From Solobacterium sp. UBA3691 (GTDB lineage Bacteria; Bacillota_I; Bacilli_A; Erysipelotrichales; Erysipelotrichaceae): a stretch of DNA of 64,000 bases. The position numbers and the translations under genes were made by a program. Of the stretch, positions 61,977 to 64,000 are shown piece by piece. Under the pieces are notes generated by a model. It was not told the DNA's origin. It saw only the letters and a program-made list of their open reading frames with translations, and did no database searches. The DNA lies in contig DFIS01000071.1 in NCBI GenBank assembly GCA_002372175.1, positions 28,269 to 92,268 of the forward strand. Direction: 5' to 3'. Positions within the stretch are counted from its first letter, which is position 1; each line of letters starts with the position of its first letter.

Positions 61977-62848
61977 TTCTTCTTCATATAGATATTCAGA
62001 TCAACATCCACACTGATGCCGGGCACCCTGCCCTTATTGGAATACTGCCAGATCTCATACTGATGCATCATCGGCAGTTTTTTCTTTGTATAGCTGGCTA
62101 CCCAGAAACCGCAGGTATCCTGTATATCCTCCATGGATATCTCGTTCTCCAGCCAGGAGGAGCTGCCGTAGACGATCGGTGTATACCCGGCTTCCTTGAT
62201 GGTTTTCGCAAAGGCCAGGGCTGCCTGTGTGCGCTCTTCTTTTGTCAGATCCTTGATCCGGTCATGGTCGGATGCCTGTTCCATATCATACGCTATGGGC
62301 ATGGATATCCTGTAGTCTTTGATCATCGACAGGACATACTCTGCCTCTTCCGCTGCTTCTTCGGTATTTACCGCCTGTGAGAAGAAGTAAACACCGACAT
62401 TGAAGCCGTAGTTCTCTGCCGCCTGAATATACTCCCGGAAACGCTGATCCTCATTGATCAGTCCTGTCTCATAACCGCGGTAGCCGACCCGGATGACCAC
62501 AAAGTCAATACCGGTATCCTTGACCTTCTGCCAGTTGATCTCCCCCTGATGACTGCTGAGATCAAGACCTGTCTGTGACGTATACGTGTCACTGCGGTAC
62601 CTCAGGTACTGATCGATCACTTCATATGTATCAAAGCTGTAGTCATGCGTATATACCGGATCCACGTATACAGGTTCTTCGCTGACCACCGGCTCCGGAG
62701 TCGGTCTGTAAAACAGGGAATCGATCACCCCAAGCGCAAGACGCAGGACGGCACTGAACGCAACGATGACCATGCAGAAGAAAAAGAATACACCCAAAAG
62801 GCGTACCGGACGTATCTTTCTTCTGACTTTTCGGGATCGGCTGTTCAC
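61973..62848 (-). CDS. GH25 lysozyme, membrane-anchored
   Basis: 291 residues. A basic N-terminus and one helix (about 16-40, VFFFFCMVIVAFSAVLRLALG) anchor it. The catalytic domain starts at TGLDLSSHQGEINWQ, with IAYDMEQA carrying the Asp-x-Glu pair, and WVASYTKKK and YEIWQYSNKG near the end. It cleaves muramyl bonds of peptidoglycan. The start is a GTG with no SD; TATAAT (62,855-62,860) is 6 bases upstream. Confidence 0.9.
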   Translation of the reverse strand: MNSRSRKVRRKIRPVRLLGVFFFFCMVIVAFSAVLRLALGVIDSLFYRPTPEPVVSEEPVYVDPVYTHDYSFDTYEVIDQYLRYRSDTYTSQTGLDLSSHQGEINWQKVKDTGIDFVVIRVGYRGYETGLINEDQRFREYIQAAENYGFNVGVYFFSQAVNTEEAAEEAEYVLSMIKDYRISMPIAYDMEQASDHDRIKDLTKEERTQAALAFAKTIKEAGYTPIVYGSSSWLENEISMEDIQDTCGFWVASYTKKKLPMMHQYEIWQYSNKGRVPGISVDVDLNIYMKKN

Positions 62849-62854
62849 GTAGTG

Positions 62855-62860
62855 ATTATA
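62855..62860 (-). promoter_or_regulatory. Extended -10 of a probable leaderless GH25 mRNA
   Basis: TGATATAAT on the minus strand; the hexamer TATAAT is followed by CACTAC and the GTG start at 62,848, exactly 6 bases. No SD is present. Confidence 0.6.
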
Positions 62861-62898
62861 TCATTTACAATATTATCAATCATTAAGGAGTCATTAAC

Positions 62899-63603
62899 AT
62901 GGCAGTAAAAGGTATACTATTTGATCTCGGATGGACACTGGAGATACCGGAAACCGGAGACTGGATGGCCACCTCCCTGTTCCGCAGGTATTACCCGAAG
63001 GAGATCACGGACAGCATAGACAGAGAGATCTGGTACGGAGCGCTGCGCAAGGCATCCCAGCCCCTGATCGATCATCACCGCATGGATACATGCGAACAGG
63101 AATACAGGCAGTTTGCGGATTTCTACTACACATGGATCTCGGAAGTGCCGGGTCTTACGATTACCCGGGAAAGAGCCGAAGAGATCTCGTATGACCGGAC
63201 ATATAACATTGATAATGTACTCCCGCTGCCGCAGGTAAAGGAGACCCTGCAGACACTGCGGGAAAGAGGATATAAGCTCGGTATCCTCAGCGACAACTGG
63301 CCAAGCACCTATTACCGCATAGAGAAACAGGGACTCTTACCGTACTTTGACAGTGTCATGATCAGCTACATGATCGGTGTATACAAGCCCGATGAAAGGA
63401 TCTACCGCGAAGCCCTGCAGAGACTTGGCACGAAGGCCGAAGAGACTCTCTTTATCGACGATACGCCGAAGTATCTGGACGCAGCCGGAAGGCTCGGTAT
63501 CCGCGGTATTCTATCCCTGGCCAGACATCCCGAACATGACGGACGCTATCCTGTCATCCATGAACCCAAAGAGATCCCGGAGATCATCCGCATCTATGAA
63601 TAG
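62899..63603 (+). CDS. HAD-family hydrolase
   Basis: 234 residues. Motif I is ILFDLGWTLEIPE (Gly at +2, as in the YihX/EH-like subgroup), GILSDNWP motif II, KPDERIYREALQRLG motif III and FIDDTPKYLDAAGRLG motif IV. It dephosphorylates an unknown small molecule. SD AAGGAGTCATTAAC precedes the ATG. The next gene overlaps its end by 8 bp. Another HAD of the same subgroup lies at 48,587. Confidence 0.87.
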   Translation: MAVKGILFDLGWTLEIPETGDWMATSLFRRYYPKEITDSIDREIWYGALRKASQPLIDHHRMDTCEQEYRQFADFYYTWISEVPGLTITRERAEEISYDRTYNIDNVLPLPQVKETLQTLRERGYKLGILSDNWPSTYYRIEKQGLLPYFDSVMISYMIGVYKPDERIYREALQRLGTKAEETLFIDDTPKYLDAAGRLGIRGILSLARHPEHDGRYPVIHEPKEIPEIIRIYE

Positions 63604-64000
63604 ATATCTTGAGCACTCCCTGCAGAGACTCTCGGACTGGCTGCCGGAGAATGCCCTGGATCTTTCGGCGTATAACCGGCTGCCGGGGTATGCCTGTACG
63701 CTGGAAAGGGATGACCGTGGCTATGTCTATACACTGTTCAGCTATCCCGTACTGACCGATCTGTTTCTGAATATCATGCTGGTCTATGACAGTAAGATGA
63801 ATATCATTGCCGATACAGCCGGATACTCCTGTTCCGCAAGGACCATGTTAACGAGCCGTGAGTGCTATGAATATCTCAGTGAAGACTCCGACTGGACATA
63901 TCTTGAGTACTATATCCTGGCAGAGATGTACTTTGCGGAGGATGCCTGGCTCCTGCGTGATGAAGAAGAGCGCCTGGTAAAGGATCACATCGGACAGGTG
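63596..64000 (+). CDS. Hypothetical protein, C-terminus cut by the window edge
   Basis: The ATG at 63,596 overlaps the HAD stop (ATGAATAG), and the frame stays open to the right edge, giving 135 residues. NRYLEHSLQRLSDWLPENAL and LVYDSKMNIIADTAGYSCSA are visible; no family is recognised. The coupled start and normal codon usage make it a real gene. No membrane helix in the visible part. Confidence 0.7.
   Translation, partial: MNRYLEHSLQRLSDWLPENALDLSAYNRLPGYACTLERDDRGYVYTLFSYPVLTDLFLNIMLVYDSKMNIIADTAGYSCSARTMLTSRECYEYLSEDSDWTYLEYYILAEMYFAEDAWLLRDEEERLVKDHIGQV

Noticed and set aside
1..64000. tRNA, rRNA, prophage and toxin-antitoxin genes
   Set aside because: No tRNA-like T-arm motifs, rRNA segments, integrases or paired small toxin genes were recognised by eye; a tRNAscan and Rfam run could still find short RNAs.

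Overview
The window is a contiguous bacterial chromosome segment of roughly 50 % GC with dense, mostly minus-strand coding. The gene set suggests a fermentative Bacillota, plausibly Erysipelotrichia-like (inference). Pointers are a sigH-like/rlmB/mrnC/cysS block, a Cys T-box leader, HPr with both His15 and Ser46, an endonuclease-type MutL, a GH25 lysozyme and an Lpl-type sugar ABC transporter with a YesM/YesN two-component system. No rRNA, tRNA or CRISPR array was recognised.

Region 1 (1-22.2 kb) looks like a glycan or glycoconjugate utilisation locus. It has a solute-binding lipoprotein, two permeases, two MsmX/UgpC-like ATPases, the YesM/YesN pair and an anchored extracellular protein. Around these sit an unusually large set of esterase or deacylase-type enzymes: a CE4-like deacetylase, a serine hydrolase, an EstA-like esterase, a type-B carboxylesterase, a CE2-like GDSL esterase, a sialate O-acetylesterase and two further alpha/beta hydrolases. 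There is no glycoside hydrolase beside them. A decayed IS150-group IS3 element (22,228-23,570) closes the region.

Region 2 (23.6-33.5 kb) is a PTS sugar cluster: EI, HPr, a sucrose/trehalose-type EIIBCA, a Cof-type HAD phosphatase, a LacI regulator and an amylosucrase-like GH13 enzyme. A MATE exporter and a class-I amidotransferase hydrolase follow. Three LacI-operator-like palindromes precede the EII, GH13 and MATE genes.

Region 3 (33.5-40.3 kb) carries the sigH/rlmB/mrnC/cysS block and its T-box. Next come a GYF-like small protein, a membrane HTH-RCC1-Fn3 chimera and a divergent secreted CHAP protein. Region 4 (40.3-47.7 kb) has a GH78 enzyme and a Trk/Ktr potassium system run by a short KdpD-like kinase and KdpE-like regulator, with a small membrane protein that overlaps kdpD.

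Region 5 (47.7-64 kb) mixes housekeeping genes (TatD, GAPDH, TcdA, MiaA, MutL, YigZ, HAD phosphatases, nitroreductase, aldo/keto reductase, GH25) with an uncharacterised CpXC/membrane-protein set.

The most unusual sequence-level signal is a recurrent promoter-start arrangement. At least six genes without a Shine-Dalgarno have a -10-like hexamer exactly 6 nt upstream of the start codon, the geometry expected of leaderless mRNAs. All calls are from reading the sequence; no database search was run.
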